From an uncultured Anaerococcus sp. (GTDB taxonomy: Bacteria > Bacillota > Clostridia > Tissierellales > Peptoniphilaceae), in NCBI RefSeq assembly GCF_943908415.1, contig NZ_CALTSY010000002.1, positions 1 through 64,000 of the forward strand: 64,000 bases of DNA, read 5' to 3'. The position numbers and the translations under genes were made by a program. Numbering within the stretch: position 1 is the first letter of the stretch; every line of letters starts with the position of its first letter. Under the pieces are notes generated by a model. It made no database searches. It was not told the origin of the DNA and saw only the letters and a program-made list of their open reading frames with translations. Shown piece by piece: positions 9,060-17,805 of this stretch.

Positions 9060-9761
9060 CTAAGCCTCCGTTTTTAATAGAGTTATTATCCTATCTTCAA
9101 AGTCCGGATTATTTTTGATTTCCCTATCTACTTCTTCTATCTGACCCTTATGTAATAAAACTATCTCATCTGATATATCCTTGGCCAGGTCTAGAATATG
9201 GGTGGAGAAAATTATAATATGGTCGTGTTTTATAGACTTTATTAAATCTTTCATTTCTTTTTGCACTACTACATCAAGAGAATTTAAAGGTTCATCCATC
9301 AAAATTACTTTTGGCTTTAAAATAAGAAACATCATCATCTGAATTTTATTTCTCATGCCTGTAGAATATCCTTGGATTAACCTGTCCTTGTCTTCTTCCT
9401 CAAATTTAACTAGGTCAAAATAATAGGACGAATTTTTTAGATCTTTTATCCTATCTTTATTTACATCTATAAAAAATTTTATAAACTCTCTTGCCGTCAA
9501 AAACCTAGGCAGATCAGGCTCTGCTAGCATAAAAAATACATCCTTACTTGCTAGATTTATTTTTTCGCCATTTTCTAATAAATAAACTTCTCCACTATCC
9601 TTTTTAAGTTCTTTTGCAAGCAAAGAAAAAAGAGTAGTCTTTCCAGCACCATTTCTTCCAAGTAGGGCATAGATAATCCCTTGGTCAAAAGTGGCAGATA
9701 AATCATTTAAGACACTCTTTTGATCAAATTTTTTTGATAAATTTTCTATAACTAGTTCCAT
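9060..9761 (-). CDS. ABC transporter ATP-binding protein
   Basis: A 233-residue ATPase. Walker A is GRNGAGKTT, the signature is a variant (YSTGM in 'GYSTGMRNK'), Walker B is 'VILMDEPLNSLD' and the switch His is in 'IIIFSTHILD'. I start at 9761 (MELVIENLSKKF) because GGAGG lies 4 bases before it; the Met 10 codons upstream lacks a ribosome site. It is the first gene of a two-gene operon with the large permease and probably powers export. Confidence 0.9.
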   Translation of the reverse strand: MELVIENLSKKFDQKSVLNDLSATFDQGIIYALLGRNGAGKTTLFSLLAKELKKDSGEVYLLENGEKINLASKDVFFMLAEPDLPRFLTAREFIKFFIDVNKDRIKDLKNSSYYFDLVKFEEEDKDRLIQGYSTGMRNKIQMMMFLILKPKVILMDEPLNSLDVVVQKEMKDLIKSIKHDHIIIFSTHILDLAKDISDEIVLLHKGQIEEVDREIKNNPDFEDRIITLLKTEA

Positions 9762-9859
9762 GCTTCCTCCATTTTTATAATTTTTCGCCATGATTATATC
9801 AAAGTGTTAGAGGATAAGCTAGGATGATTTATAATAATCTATATAGTATTCTTTATATA

Positions 9860-10510
9860 TTATATTATTTTAATTGAAGTAATCTGGCTAGGATTATCTA
9901 TTATTGCATCAGGATTTTCAGCCTCAAGTACTTCTCTATCACGGAATCCCCAAGAACATCCTATTGTAAATATGCTAGCATTCTTACCGCACTTCATATC
10001 TACCTCGCTATCTCCAAAATATAGTATCTGTGAAAACGGAACATCAAAATGATTGGCTATAATCATAATTCCTTCAGGAGATGGCTTTCTTTCGTAATCT
10101 TCTCTGTAACCTAGGATGTAATCAAAATAATCTTTACCAAAAATTTCCTTTAATACCATATTACTTGTAGAATCAGGCTTATTAGAAAAAGCTGTTATTA
10201 TCTCTCCACGACTTTTAATAGTATCTAGCTCTTGCTTGATACCTTCAAAAGGCTTTGTAAGATAAAGTGGGTTGTCATCGTAGGCCTTATTGTAAGTGTT
10301 ATAAATCTCTTCCCTAAGCTCATCTTCACCTGCAAATCCTGCATAATCCAAGGATTTCTCAATCAAAACTCTAGGTCCATTGCCTACAAACTCCCTTACC
10401 TTATCAGTTGGAACTTCTCTTAAAGAATAATCTTTAAAAGTTTGATTTAAATGATAGCTTATAGCATCTATAGTATTTAAAAGTGTACCGTCAATATCAA
10501 AAATATACAT
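9860..10510 (-). CDS. HAD-superfamily phosphatase (phosphoglycolate phosphatase-like)
   Basis: A 216-residue hydrolase. Motif I is FDIDGTL at the start, motif II is around 'ITAFSNKPD', and motif IV is 'YFGDSEVDMKCGKNA'. A helical cap lies between residues about 15 and 85. This is the Gph/PpaX-like class, which acts on small phosphorylated metabolites; the substrate is not readable. AGGAGAG lies before the start. It is a single gene, divergent from pncB. Confidence 0.85.
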   Translation of the reverse strand: MYIFDIDGTLLNTIDAISYHLNQTFKDYSLREVPTDKVREFVGNGPRVLIEKSLDYAGFAGEDELREEIYNTYNKAYDDNPLYLTKPFEGIKQELDTIKSRGEIITAFSNKPDSTSNMVLKEIFGKDYFDYILGYREDYERKPSPEGIMIIANHFDVPFSQILYFGDSEVDMKCGKNASIFTIGCSWGFRDREVLEAENPDAIIDNPSQITSIKII

Positions 10511-10599
10511 TATCTCTCCTTTTCATTTCTAATCATTCTTACCCTAAACTTGCATAAATTTAAAGTTTTAGGGAATTAATAAGAATAAATATATAAAGT

Positions 10600-10630
10600 T
10601 TGATAAATCTATTTCATTGTATATACAATG
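10600..10630 (+). promoter_or_regulatory. pncB promoter with perfect palindrome over the -10
   Basis: TTGATA (10600-10605), a 16-base spacer and TATACA (10622-10627). The -10 lies within CATTGTATATACAATG (10615-10630), a perfect 16-base palindrome. A repressor bound here would block the promoter. A niacin-responsive regulator is the natural guess given the gene, but this sequence does not match an operator I know. Confidence 0.5.
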
Positions 10631-10667
10631 GAGTAAAATATATAAAAGACATAGAAAAGAGGATTAT

Positions 10668-12113
10668 ATGAAAGAGAATAGAAACTTATCCATGCTTAGT
10701 GATTTTTACGAATTCACCATGGCCAATGGATACTTTAACAAAGGGATGAAGGATACTATAGCTGTATTTGATGCCTTCTATAGGTCTAATCCCAATGATG
10801 GTGGTTACTCAATTTTTGCAGGACTTAATGATATCATAGACTTTATAGAAAACCTGTCATTTTCTGATGAAGATATAGCTTATCTTAAAGAAATAGGAGA
10901 CTTTTCTGATGGATTTTTAGAATATCTAAGAGACTTTAAATTTACTGGAGATGTTTGGGCCTATCCAGAAGGATCTGTTATATTTCCAAATGAACCTATT
11001 ATAACAGTAAAGGCTCCTATTATAGAATGTTCTATACTAGAAACCTACCTTCTTTTATCAATGAACTTCAATTCTTTAATAGCAACTAAATCTAGCAGGA
11101 TAGTAAAAGCAGCAGGTAAGAGACTTGTTATGGAATTTGGAGCAAGGCGTGCCCAAGGAGCAGATGCATCCCTAACAGGTGCTAGGGCTGCTTATATAGG
11201 AGGAGTTCCTGTATCAAGTAATACCTTATCTGCAAAAAGATATGGCTTTAAGCCATCAGGAACCATGGCCCACTCTTGGGTCCAAGCCTTTGATAGCGAG
11301 TATGAGGCATTTAAAACATACGCAGAAATCTATCCTGAAAACTGTGTTCTTTTAATAGATACCTATGATACAATCAACAGCGGCTTGCCTAATGCTATGA
11401 AAGTATTTAAGGAAGTACTTAAGCCAAAGGGCCTAAGTGGGGGAGTACGTATAGACTCAGGAGACCTTGCCTACCTATCAAAAGAAGTAAGAAAAATCCT
11501 AGATGAAAATGGCTTTACCGATACAAAAATAGTAGCAAGCAACTCCCTAGATGAGTTTAAAATCAACTCTCTCCTATCCCAAGGAGCGCAAATAGATTCC
11601 TTTGGTATAGGTGAAAGGCTTATAACAAGTAAGTCTGATCCAGTATTTGGTGGAGTCTATAAACTGGTAGGTCTTTATGAAGATGGTAATCTTAAGTCAA
11701 AGATAAAGGTTTCAGAAAATGTAGAAAAGATAACCACACCTGGTTTTAAAAAAGTATATAGGCTATATGATAAAAGCACAGGAAAGGCAGAGGCTGACTA
11801 TATAACCTTGCATGAAGAAGAAGTTGATTCTAGTAAACCATTGGTAATATTTGATCCACTATTTACTTGGAAGATGAAAAAAATGGATAACTATGAGGCT
11901 CGATTAATGCAAGAAAGTATTTTTGAAAATGGAAAGCTGGTATATGAACAGCCTAATATAGAGGCAATCCATGACTATTGCAAAAACGAGATGGATAGTA
12001 TATGGGATGAGGTAAAGAGGTTTGACCAGCCACATAATTACTATGTAGACCTCTCCCAAGACTTATGGAATCTAAAACAAAATCTCATTTTAGAAGCTAA
12101 AAAAGGACAATGA
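10668..12113 (+). CDS. pncB: Nicotinate phosphoribosyltransferase
   Basis: A 481-residue enzyme that joins nicotinate to PRPP, with ATP hydrolysis, in the NAD salvage pathway. Family features are visible: 'SDFYEFTMANGYF' at the start, 'EFGARRAQGADAS' in the middle, and the 'GTMAHSWVQAF' and 'VRIDSGDLAYLSKEVR' active-site blocks. I use the ATG at 10668, preceded by AGAGGA, rather than the 17-codon extension upstream. Its TGA stop overlaps the next ATG (ATGA), so it is translated with the SDR gene. Confidence 0.95.
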   Translation: MKENRNLSMLSDFYEFTMANGYFNKGMKDTIAVFDAFYRSNPNDGGYSIFAGLNDIIDFIENLSFSDEDIAYLKEIGDFSDGFLEYLRDFKFTGDVWAYPEGSVIFPNEPIITVKAPIIECSILETYLLLSMNFNSLIATKSSRIVKAAGKRLVMEFGARRAQGADASLTGARAAYIGGVPVSSNTLSAKRYGFKPSGTMAHSWVQAFDSEYEAFKTYAEIYPENCVLLIDTYDTINSGLPNAMKVFKEVLKPKGLSGGVRIDSGDLAYLSKEVRKILDENGFTDTKIVASNSLDEFKINSLLSQGAQIDSFGIGERLITSKSDPVFGGVYKLVGLYEDGNLKSKIKVSENVEKITTPGFKKVYRLYDKSTGKAEADYITLHEEEVDSSKPLVIFDPLFTWKMKKMDNYEARLMQESIFENGKLVYEQPNIEAIHDYCKNEMDSIWDEVKRFDQPHNYYVDLSQDLWNLKQNLILEAKKGQ

Positions 12114-12850
12114 TTGCTATAATAAGCGGGGCAAGTTCTGGAATAGGAAGAGAATTTGCCTACCAAATAGATGATAAGGGCTATGATGAAATTTGGCTTA
12201 TAGCTCGCAGATACGATAGACTTTTGGAAGTAAAAAACAAAATAAAGACTCCAGTAAAAATCCTTGCCTTAGATTTATTAGAAGATGAAAGCTTTTATTT
12301 GATAGAAGAGGAATTAAGCAAAAGCAATAAAAAAATAAGCCTACTTATAAATTCAGCTGGTGTGGGAATCAATGATTATTTTGAAAATATAGCTTTAATA
12401 GATGATGAAAGAATGATTAATCTAAATATAAGAGTTCCAAGTAAACTTATAAAAATAGCCTTGCCATATATGGGTGAAGATTCTATTATCATTAATGTTG
12501 CAAGTGTATCGGGATTTATACCACAGCCTAAATTTGCTGGCTATGCCGCAAGCAAATCTTATCTTATAAGTTTATCTAGGGCCCTAAATAGAGAATTTAG
12601 AGATAAAAAAATACATGTTACAGCCTTGTGCCCAAATCCTGTAGATACTAAATTTGCAATTAGCAATAATAACAATCTTAAAAAATACGGAAGAGAAGAT
12701 CTCCATAAACTAGTAAAAAAAGCATTAAAAAAAGCAGGCAAGAATGATCTGATAACCACTCATCCTGCTTCTAAATTTATGCTAATAATATCAAAAATCC
12801 TTCCCCACTCTTTTGTTATGTGGATAGAGAGGATTAGCGGAATGTATTAG
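12110..12850 (+). CDS. Short-chain dehydrogenase/reductase
   Basis: A 246-residue SDR. The N-terminal cofactor motif is 'ISGASSGIGREFA'. 'LLINSAGVG' is the NAG-type block (here NSAG), and the catalytic Ser-Tyr-Lys set is 'NVASVSG...YAASKSYL'. It likely uses NADP(H). The substrate is unknown. It overlaps pncB by 4 bases and ends in a long hairpin, so the pair forms an operon. No direct link of this SDR to NAD salvage can be shown. Confidence 0.88.
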   Translation: MIAIISGASSGIGREFAYQIDDKGYDEIWLIARRYDRLLEVKNKIKTPVKILALDLLEDESFYLIEEELSKSNKKISLLINSAGVGINDYFENIALIDDERMINLNIRVPSKLIKIALPYMGEDSIIINVASVSGFIPQPKFAGYAASKSYLISLSRALNREFRDKKIHVTALCPNPVDTKFAISNNNNLKKYGREDLHKLVKKALKKAGKNDLITTHPASKFMLIISKILPHSFVMWIERISGMY

Positions 12851-12896
12851 GAGGATAGTGTATATTTCAAATCTTATAGATCTATACACTATCTTC
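12851..12896 (+). terminator. Terminator hairpin after the SDR gene
   Basis: GGATAGTGTATA pairs with TATACACTATC across a loop of about 18 bases, directly after the stop codon. A weak T-rich stretch follows. It separates the plus-strand pncB operon from the convergent sugar operon. Confidence 0.65.
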
Positions 12897-12940
12897 CTAT
12901 TTACTTTCAAAATTTATAATATTTAAGCTAGCAATAAAAT

Positions 12941-13801
12941 TTATTGTCTAGCAGTTTGTTTAGCTAAAATATAGCCTCCTATTAGACCAGCTTCATTTCC
13001 TAATTCTGGAAATACTATATATTCTTTACTATCTGGTAATACAAGATAGTCGCCCTTAATAGCATCAAATTCTTCTCTAATCTTTTCAATCATGCCTTCT
13101 TTATTAGCAACTCCCCCACCTATTATGATTATGTGAGGTCTTAAGGTCACTGTATAAGTATATAAGGCCTTAGCTATATATTTTGCTGAAATTTCAATTG
13201 CTGGGTCATCTATTGATAGGTCCTCGCCCTTTTTGCCAGCTCTTTTTTCTATAGCAGGCCCTGAGCATAGTCCTTCAAAGCATGAATCATGATAAGAGCA
13301 ATTGCCCTCAAAGTTATCATCTCTATCTTTTGATATTTCTATATGACCCATCTCTGGATGAGAATATCCTTCAAGTAATTTGCCATCTTGGATATATGAA
13401 CCACCTATACCTGTACCTATAGTTAGATATAACGAACTCTTTTTATCCTTAGCAGCTCCTAAGTTATATTCTCCTAATCCTGAAGCGCCCACATCAGTGG
13501 TAAATCCCATTGGCAAATCAAATTCTTTATTTAAGGCTCCTAGTAAATCAAAGTTTTTCCATAACTTTTTAGGTGTGGATAATACATAACCATAAGTTTG
13601 AGAACTTTTATCTACATCTATAGGGCCAAAAGCACCTATACCTAGTGACTTTATATCATATTCCTTAAAAAATTCTATAACTTCAGCTATATTTTCATTT
13701 GGGTCACTAGTCTTTACCCTATCTTCAGCCTTTAAATTTCCTTCTTCATCAAAAACAGCACTTCTAATCTTTGTTCCGCCTAATTCAATTGAACCGTACA
13801 T
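12941..13801 (-). CDS. scrK: ROK-family fructokinase
   Basis: A 286-residue sugar kinase. ATP-binding 'ELGGTKIRSAVFD' opens the protein, 'TIGTGIGGSYIQDGK' is the second phosphate motif, and 'HPEMGHIE' followed by a Cys/His cluster (CSYHDSCFEGLCSGPA) is the ROK zinc site. The layout is that of Firmicute ScrK/GmuE fructokinases, which make fructose-6-phosphate. It follows manA in the same operon, which suits mannose/fructose interconversion. AGGTAGGTAAT precedes the start. Confidence 0.85.
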   Translation of the reverse strand: MYGSIELGGTKIRSAVFDEEGNLKAEDRVKTSDPNENIAEVIEFFKEYDIKSLGIGAFGPIDVDKSSQTYGYVLSTPKKLWKNFDLLGALNKEFDLPMGFTTDVGASGLGEYNLGAAKDKKSSLYLTIGTGIGGSYIQDGKLLEGYSHPEMGHIEISKDRDDNFEGNCSYHDSCFEGLCSGPAIEKRAGKKGEDLSIDDPAIEISAKYIAKALYTYTVTLRPHIIIIGGGVANKEGMIEKIREEFDAIKGDYLVLPDSKEYIVFPELGNEAGLIGGYILAKQTARQ

Positions 13802-13810
13802 ATTACCTAC

Positions 13811-14749
13811 CTATTTTATATTTGATTCTACTACAAGCAAGTTACCATCAAATTCATAGGAGCTTACTTCATTTGTCAGGATAAAGAAGTCTCCCTTTTT
13901 TATATTGATAACTTCATCATCTACTATTAGCTCACCTGCTCCATCTACTACTGATTCTAGGAGATAGTCTTTATCTCTTATGAGGGATTGATGACCAGTA
14001 ATATTTAACTCTTTGACTTCAAAAAATTCATTTGAAGTTAGGATTGTCTGTGTCATACTGCCATTTTTTACTATTTGTCTACTATCAGATACTTCATTCA
14101 TCTTTATAGCTTCTATAGACTTATCTATATGGAGCTCTCGTAAGTTACCATCTTTATCAGGCCTATCATAATCATAAAGCCTATAGGTCACATCGCTAGC
14201 TTGTTGGATTTCAAGTATGAGGCAGCCTGCTTTTATAGCATGTACTGTGCCTGCTGGAACGAAGAAAAAATCTCCTTTTTTAGCTGGAACTTCCTTTAGT
14301 ACTTCATCCCATTTTCTATCATTTATTAATTTTATAGCTTGCTCTTTACTATCTGCATTTAAGCCATAGATTATGGATGATTCATTATCATTTAATATAT
14401 ACCAGCACTCAGTCTTGCCTCTAGAGTTTTCTAGCTTTTTACCCATTTCATCATCAGGATGAACTTGAATTGATAGGTCTTTTTTGGCATCGATTATTTT
14501 TACTAGAAGGGGAAAGCTTTCTTCAGATGGACTTCCAAATAATTGGCTGTGATTTTTATAAACTTCATCTAGGGTTTTTCCAGCTAATTCCCCATTAATT
14601 ATAGATGATGAGGCATCCTCCATAGCTGAGATAGCCCAGTATTCACCTACAGAATCTGATTTTATATCATAAGCAAATTCCTTTTTAAGCCTATCTCCTC
14701 CCCAGATTTTATCTTTAAATTTTCCTTCTAGCATCAATACTTTTTGCAT
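13811..14749 (-). CDS. manA: Mannose-6-phosphate isomerase, class I
   Basis: A 312-residue zinc enzyme that interconverts mannose-6-phosphate and fructose-6-phosphate. The cupin metal ligands are visible as 'SIQVHPDDEMGKK', 'GKTECWYIL' and 'PAGTVHAI'. Length and order match the short Firmicute type. Its start lies immediately after the dacA stop (1 base apart), and its ribosome site (AAAGG) lies within the end of dacA. The fructokinase gene follows 9 bases later. Together they feed mannose and fructose into glycolysis. Confidence 0.93.
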   Translation of the reverse strand: MQKVLMLEGKFKDKIWGGDRLKKEFAYDIKSDSVGEYWAISAMEDASSSIINGELAGKTLDEVYKNHSQLFGSPSEESFPLLVKIIDAKKDLSIQVHPDDEMGKKLENSRGKTECWYILNDNESSIIYGLNADSKEQAIKLINDRKWDEVLKEVPAKKGDFFFVPAGTVHAIKAGCLILEIQQASDVTYRLYDYDRPDKDGNLRELHIDKSIEAIKMNEVSDSRQIVKNGSMTQTILTSNEFFEVKELNITGHQSLIRDKDYLLESVVDGAGELIVDDEVINIKKGDFFILTNEVSSYEFDGNLLVVESNIK

Positions 14750-14750
14750 A

Positions 14751-15611
14751 TTATAACCTTTCTAAAATATCCAAGGTGTCCTTTATCTGACCATCGCCTG
14801 GATTGTTTATATCTTCATATGGAGCACCCATTGTTACTATAATATATTCTTTCCCATTTTTAGTAGCTAATGTTGCCCAACACAGACCAGCCTTATCAGT
14901 CGTCCCACTCTTACCACCTATTATTTCAAAGCCATCTTGCCTATAATCATCCAGATGCTTAAATATTGTGCTTTGCATGTATAATCCTTGTGGATGGTCA
15001 GCGGTTGGTGTTGAGATGTATTCTCTTTTTGTAAATATTGCTCTAAAATTTTCATTGTCTAGGGCGTATTTTAAAAGCATAGCTATATCTTTTGCTGATG
15101 AGTAATGACCTACTTGATCCATACCATCTACATTTTGAAAGTGAGTGTTTGTAAGCTTAAGCTCCTTAGCCTTATCATTCATAAGTTCTACAAAGGCCAA
15201 AGTCGAACCTGATATATTTATAGCAAGGGAATCTGAGGCTTCCCCACCAGATGGTAGCATAGCTCCGTATAAAAGGTCTCTATAAGTTGTAGTCTCTGCC
15301 CCAAAAAATCCTGCCATAGATGCATTTTCCTTTACAAGTCTCTGATAACTTTCCGTATCTATAGGAGCAATAGCCCCTAGATCTTCAATATTTTCAAGTC
15401 CCACTAAACAGGTCATGATTTTTGTTAGAGAAGCCATAGGAAGTTTTTCATTTTCATTATATCCTGTAATTTTTTTATCATTTGTAAGATTATAGACAAA
15501 AACAGACTTGGAATTGTAATCAACAACTTCCTGGTTTTGATATCTTACAGCAAAAATTAAAGCTAGTAAAAAAATTGGTAACAATAAGTATAATAGATTT
15601 TTCTTTTTCAT
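14751..15611 (-). CDS. dacA: D-alanyl-D-alanine carboxypeptidase (S11 family)
   Basis: A 286-residue penicillin-binding protein that trims the terminal D-Ala of peptidoglycan stem peptides outside the cell. A single N-terminal hydrophobic segment (about 5-22) acts as anchor or signal. The catalytic motifs are SLTK (in 'MASLTKIMT'), a serine-centred middle motif in 'SGGEASDSLA' that departs from the usual SxN, and KSGTT near residue 235. It is shorter than E. coli PBP5 and lacks the C-terminal amphipathic domain. It heads an operon with manA and the fructokinase, an unusual pairing of wall and sugar genes. Confidence 0.88.
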   Translation of the reverse strand: MKKKNLLYLLLPIFLLALIFAVRYQNQEVVDYNSKSVFVYNLTNDKKITGYNENEKLPMASLTKIMTCLVGLENIEDLGAIAPIDTESYQRLVKENASMAGFFGAETTTYRDLLYGAMLPSGGEASDSLAINISGSTLAFVELMNDKAKELKLTNTHFQNVDGMDQVGHYSSAKDIAMLLKYALDNENFRAIFTKREYISTPTADHPQGLYMQSTIFKHLDDYRQDGFEIIGGKSGTTDKAGLCWATLATKNGKEYIIVTMGAPYEDINNPGDGQIKDTLDILERL

Positions 15612-15685
15612 ATAAGCCCCAAACTTTGAATTTCTTCATTTTATAACTAGTATACAATAAAATTCAGGCTTTTAAAAGATAAAAA

Positions 15686-15729
15686 AACTGCTGCAAAATA
15701 AATGAATTATTTATTAATATGCAACAGTT
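15686..15729 (-). terminator. Intrinsic terminator after the FMN-binding lipoprotein
   Basis: On the minus strand AACTGTTGCA pairs with TGCAGCAGTT (one G-U pair) over an AT-rich loop and runs into seven T residues. It lies 21 bases after the stop at 15750. Confidence 0.8.
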
Positions 15730-15749
15730 CTGATTCTTATTAAATTTTA

Positions 15750-16097
15750 TTATTTAGCGTTTTTAACTGCTTCATCAACTACACTTTTGAAAGCTTCTGA
15801 TGTTACTGTAGCTCCAGATACATTATCTACTCCTTCTGTACCATTGTTTTTGATGATTTCATCAGTTAATTCTGGTATAGCATCAGCACCGATTCCTTCA
15901 GTTTCTGTATGGTCTGTGTCTATTGATTTTATCTTTCCTTCTTCTAGGTTAACAGTAACGTTGATGTCACCACCGTAACCTGAACCAGTAGCTTCCCCAG
16001 TACCTGTTGTGTTTGCTGTGTCAGCATTATCGTTTCCGCACGCTCCAAGTAAAGCAACTGAAGCTAAAACAAGTGTATATTTTTTAAGATTTTTCAT
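15750..16097 (-). CDS. FMN-binding domain lipoprotein
   Basis: A 115-residue surface protein. The signal sequence ends in a lipobox (LLGAC), so the mature protein starts at Cys20 attached to lipid. After a short linker the FMN_bind domain (about 40-115) ends in 'VDNVSGATVTSEAF'. In this family the Thr/Ser of SGAT can carry an FMN covalently attached by ApbE. Such small flavoproteins are used for electron transfer outside the cell, for example in extracellular electron transfer. No apbE is seen in this window. It is a single gene with a strong terminator. Confidence 0.88.
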   Translation of the reverse strand: MKNLKKYTLVLASVALLGACGNDNADTANTTGTGEATGSGYGGDINVTVNLEEGKIKSIDTDHTETEGIGADAIPELTDEIIKNNGTEGVDNVSGATVTSEAFKSVVDEAVKNAK

Positions 16098-16462
16098 CTT
16101 ATCTCCTTTAAATTAATTCTATTCCAATTCCTCTAAGTATATGTAAAATATAGTTTAACAAGAATCACAAGCTATTGGCTTTGCTATCTAATTTCAAACT
16201 TACAAATTAGATGAATTTAGAATCCCTTATAAGTAACTAACTACAAATATGTATGCCAATTTATTGGCGATTATAAATTTGTGGCAAATTATAAGACCAC
16301 AATATTATTTTAGTAACAATATTATACAATAAATTAACTTTTAAAACAATAATTTATTATTTATTTCTATATTTTAAACTTTTTATTTCCTATAATAGCA
16401 AAGCAAGCTAGTACTTTTTAGCTTAGTACATAGATATATTGACTTTTCATATGATGAATATT
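16098..16462 (-). other. Long structured intergenic region upstream of the FMN-binding gene
   Basis: No credible gene lies in these 365 bases. Several perfect short inverted repeats occur: ATCTAATTT/AAATTAGAT (16185-16211), GCCAAT/ATTGGC (16255-16268) and TTGTGG/CCACAA (16279-16302). GCTTTGCTAT near 16177 is matched by ATAGCAAAGC near 16396. They do not match a riboswitch I recognise (it is not the FMN element). The region could be a regulated leader for the lipoprotein gene. Confidence 0.4.
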
Positions 16463-17704
16463 TTACATATTGTAATGTCTATTTGGCAAAGTAACTATTT
16501 CTGTCCTATTGCTTGCTAATCCTATATCTTTAGTTAAGGCTGCAAATGTTATTGAATCTTTGCCATATTTTTTTCTAATCTTATATAAAGCATCATCTAT
16601 ATCTTCTTTTTGCTTGTGTTTATCATGATTTAAAAATATATCCATCTGATCTCCTCCACCTTCATTCCTAAGATTTCTAGCGCGGATTCCTATAGCCCTG
16701 ATTGGGAAAGTCCACTTATACTTTTCCTTGAAGACTTTCATAGCTTCTTCTGCAAGACTAATGGAGCTTTGTGTAGCTAGACTAAGCCTAGTATTATAAG
16801 TAAAGCTTTGAAACTCAGAATTCCTTACATAAACTTCTATCCCCATAGCTTCAAGCTCTGCTTCACGAAGCCTTTTTGATACAGAAAATGAAAGTTCTTG
16901 AAGCACATTAAAAACTTCTTCATTTTTATGTAGATCTCTTCTAGTTGTTGAGCTATTACCAATAGATTTGATAGGCTCCTTATGATCGCGATCTACAACT
17001 GGCCTTATATCTAAGCCATTTGCATATTCCCAGAGATAGACTCCATTGACTCCCAATAAGTTTCTAAGGCTATCAACAGGAGCCTTTGCCAAATCACCTA
17101 GACTAAAGATACCTATCTTATTTAGTTTAGCTTCTGTAGCATGGCCTATGCCTATCATCTCACCCACTCCCAAAGGCCAGACCTTTTCTTTAAAGCTATC
17201 TTCATCAATCCTAGTTATGGCATCAGGCTTTTTCATATCAGATCCAAGCTTGGCAAATATCTTACAAAAACTTAAGCCGATGCTTACGGTAATTCCTATT
17301 TCTTCTTTCATTCGACTACGGATTTCCTCAGCTATTTTATCTGCTGAATCAAAAAGATGAATGGAGCCACTTACATCTAAATAGCACTCATCAAGTCCAA
17401 AAGGCTCTACTTGATTAGTATATTCATAATACAATGCTCGAGCCATCTTTGAATGTTTTAGGTACTGTTCGTAATGGGGCTCCACTATGGTTAGATCTGG
17501 GCATTTTGCCCTTGCTTGCCAGATGGCTTCTCCAGTTTTGACACCCATTTTTTTTGCCTCTTCAGATTTTGCTAGGATAATACCATGGCGGTTTTGAGGA
17601 CTACCCGCTACAGCCATTGGTATTCCCCTAAGTTTTGGATTCAGCTTTGCTTCTATAGATGCATAGCAAGCATTCATGTCGCAATGCAATATAACTCTTT
17701 TCAT
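16463..17704 (-). CDS. dinB: Y-family DNA polymerase (DinB/UvrX-like)
   Basis: A 413-residue translesion polymerase that copies damaged DNA. The N-terminal catalytic motif is 'LHCDMNACYASIE' and the second is 'GLDECYLDVSGS'; the acidic residues D8 and D105/E106 (approximate numbers) should bind metal. A helix-hairpin-helix stretch ('MIGIGHATEAKLNKIGIFSLGDLA') and a little-finger domain follow. The 'HGIILAKSEEAKKMGVKTGEAIW' block resembles the Firmicute UvrX group. The promoter is flanked by two near-identical palindromes, so expression is probably repressed and induced, as expected for a damage-response gene. Confidence 0.9.
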   Translation of the reverse strand: MKRVILHCDMNACYASIEAKLNPKLRGIPMAVAGSPQNRHGIILAKSEEAKKMGVKTGEAIWQARAKCPDLTIVEPHYEQYLKHSKMARALYYEYTNQVEPFGLDECYLDVSGSIHLFDSADKIAEEIRSRMKEEIGITVSIGLSFCKIFAKLGSDMKKPDAITRIDEDSFKEKVWPLGVGEMIGIGHATEAKLNKIGIFSLGDLAKAPVDSLRNLLGVNGVYLWEYANGLDIRPVVDRDHKEPIKSIGNSSTTRRDLHKNEEVFNVLQELSFSVSKRLREAELEAMGIEVYVRNSEFQSFTYNTRLSLATQSSISLAEEAMKVFKEKYKWTFPIRAIGIRARNLRNEGGGDQMDIFLNHDKHKQKEDIDDALYKIRKKYGKDSITFAALTKDIGLASNRTEIVTLPNRHYNM

Positions 17705-17745
17705 GACAACTCCTATCGACTTTTCGGGCTTTTAATGTTTTTTAT

Positions 17746-17760
17746 AGACACTAAGTGACC
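17746..17760. promoter_or_regulatory. Palindromic operator 1 of dinB, at the start of transcription
   Basis: AGACACTAAGTGACC, an imperfect 15-base palindrome, begins 8 bases downstream of the dinB -10 box and covers the predicted transcription start. It matches 12 of 15 positions in a second site 60 bases away. Confidence 0.55.
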
Positions 17761-17768
17761 TTTATAAT

Positions 17769-17797
17769 ATAATAAGACATCTAAGGTCTAATGTCAA
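17769..17797 (-). promoter_or_regulatory. dinB promoter
   Basis: On the minus strand TTGACA (17797-17792), a 17-base spacer and TATTAT (17774-17769). It is bracketed by the two palindromes and drives the Y-family polymerase gene. Confidence 0.75.
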
Positions 17798-17805
17798 TAT
17801 TAATT

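Noticed and set aside
12111..12113. UGA at the end of pncB as a possible Sec codon
   Set aside because: pncB is full length here, the next gene starts on the overlapping ATGA, and the downstream frame has no PncB similarity.
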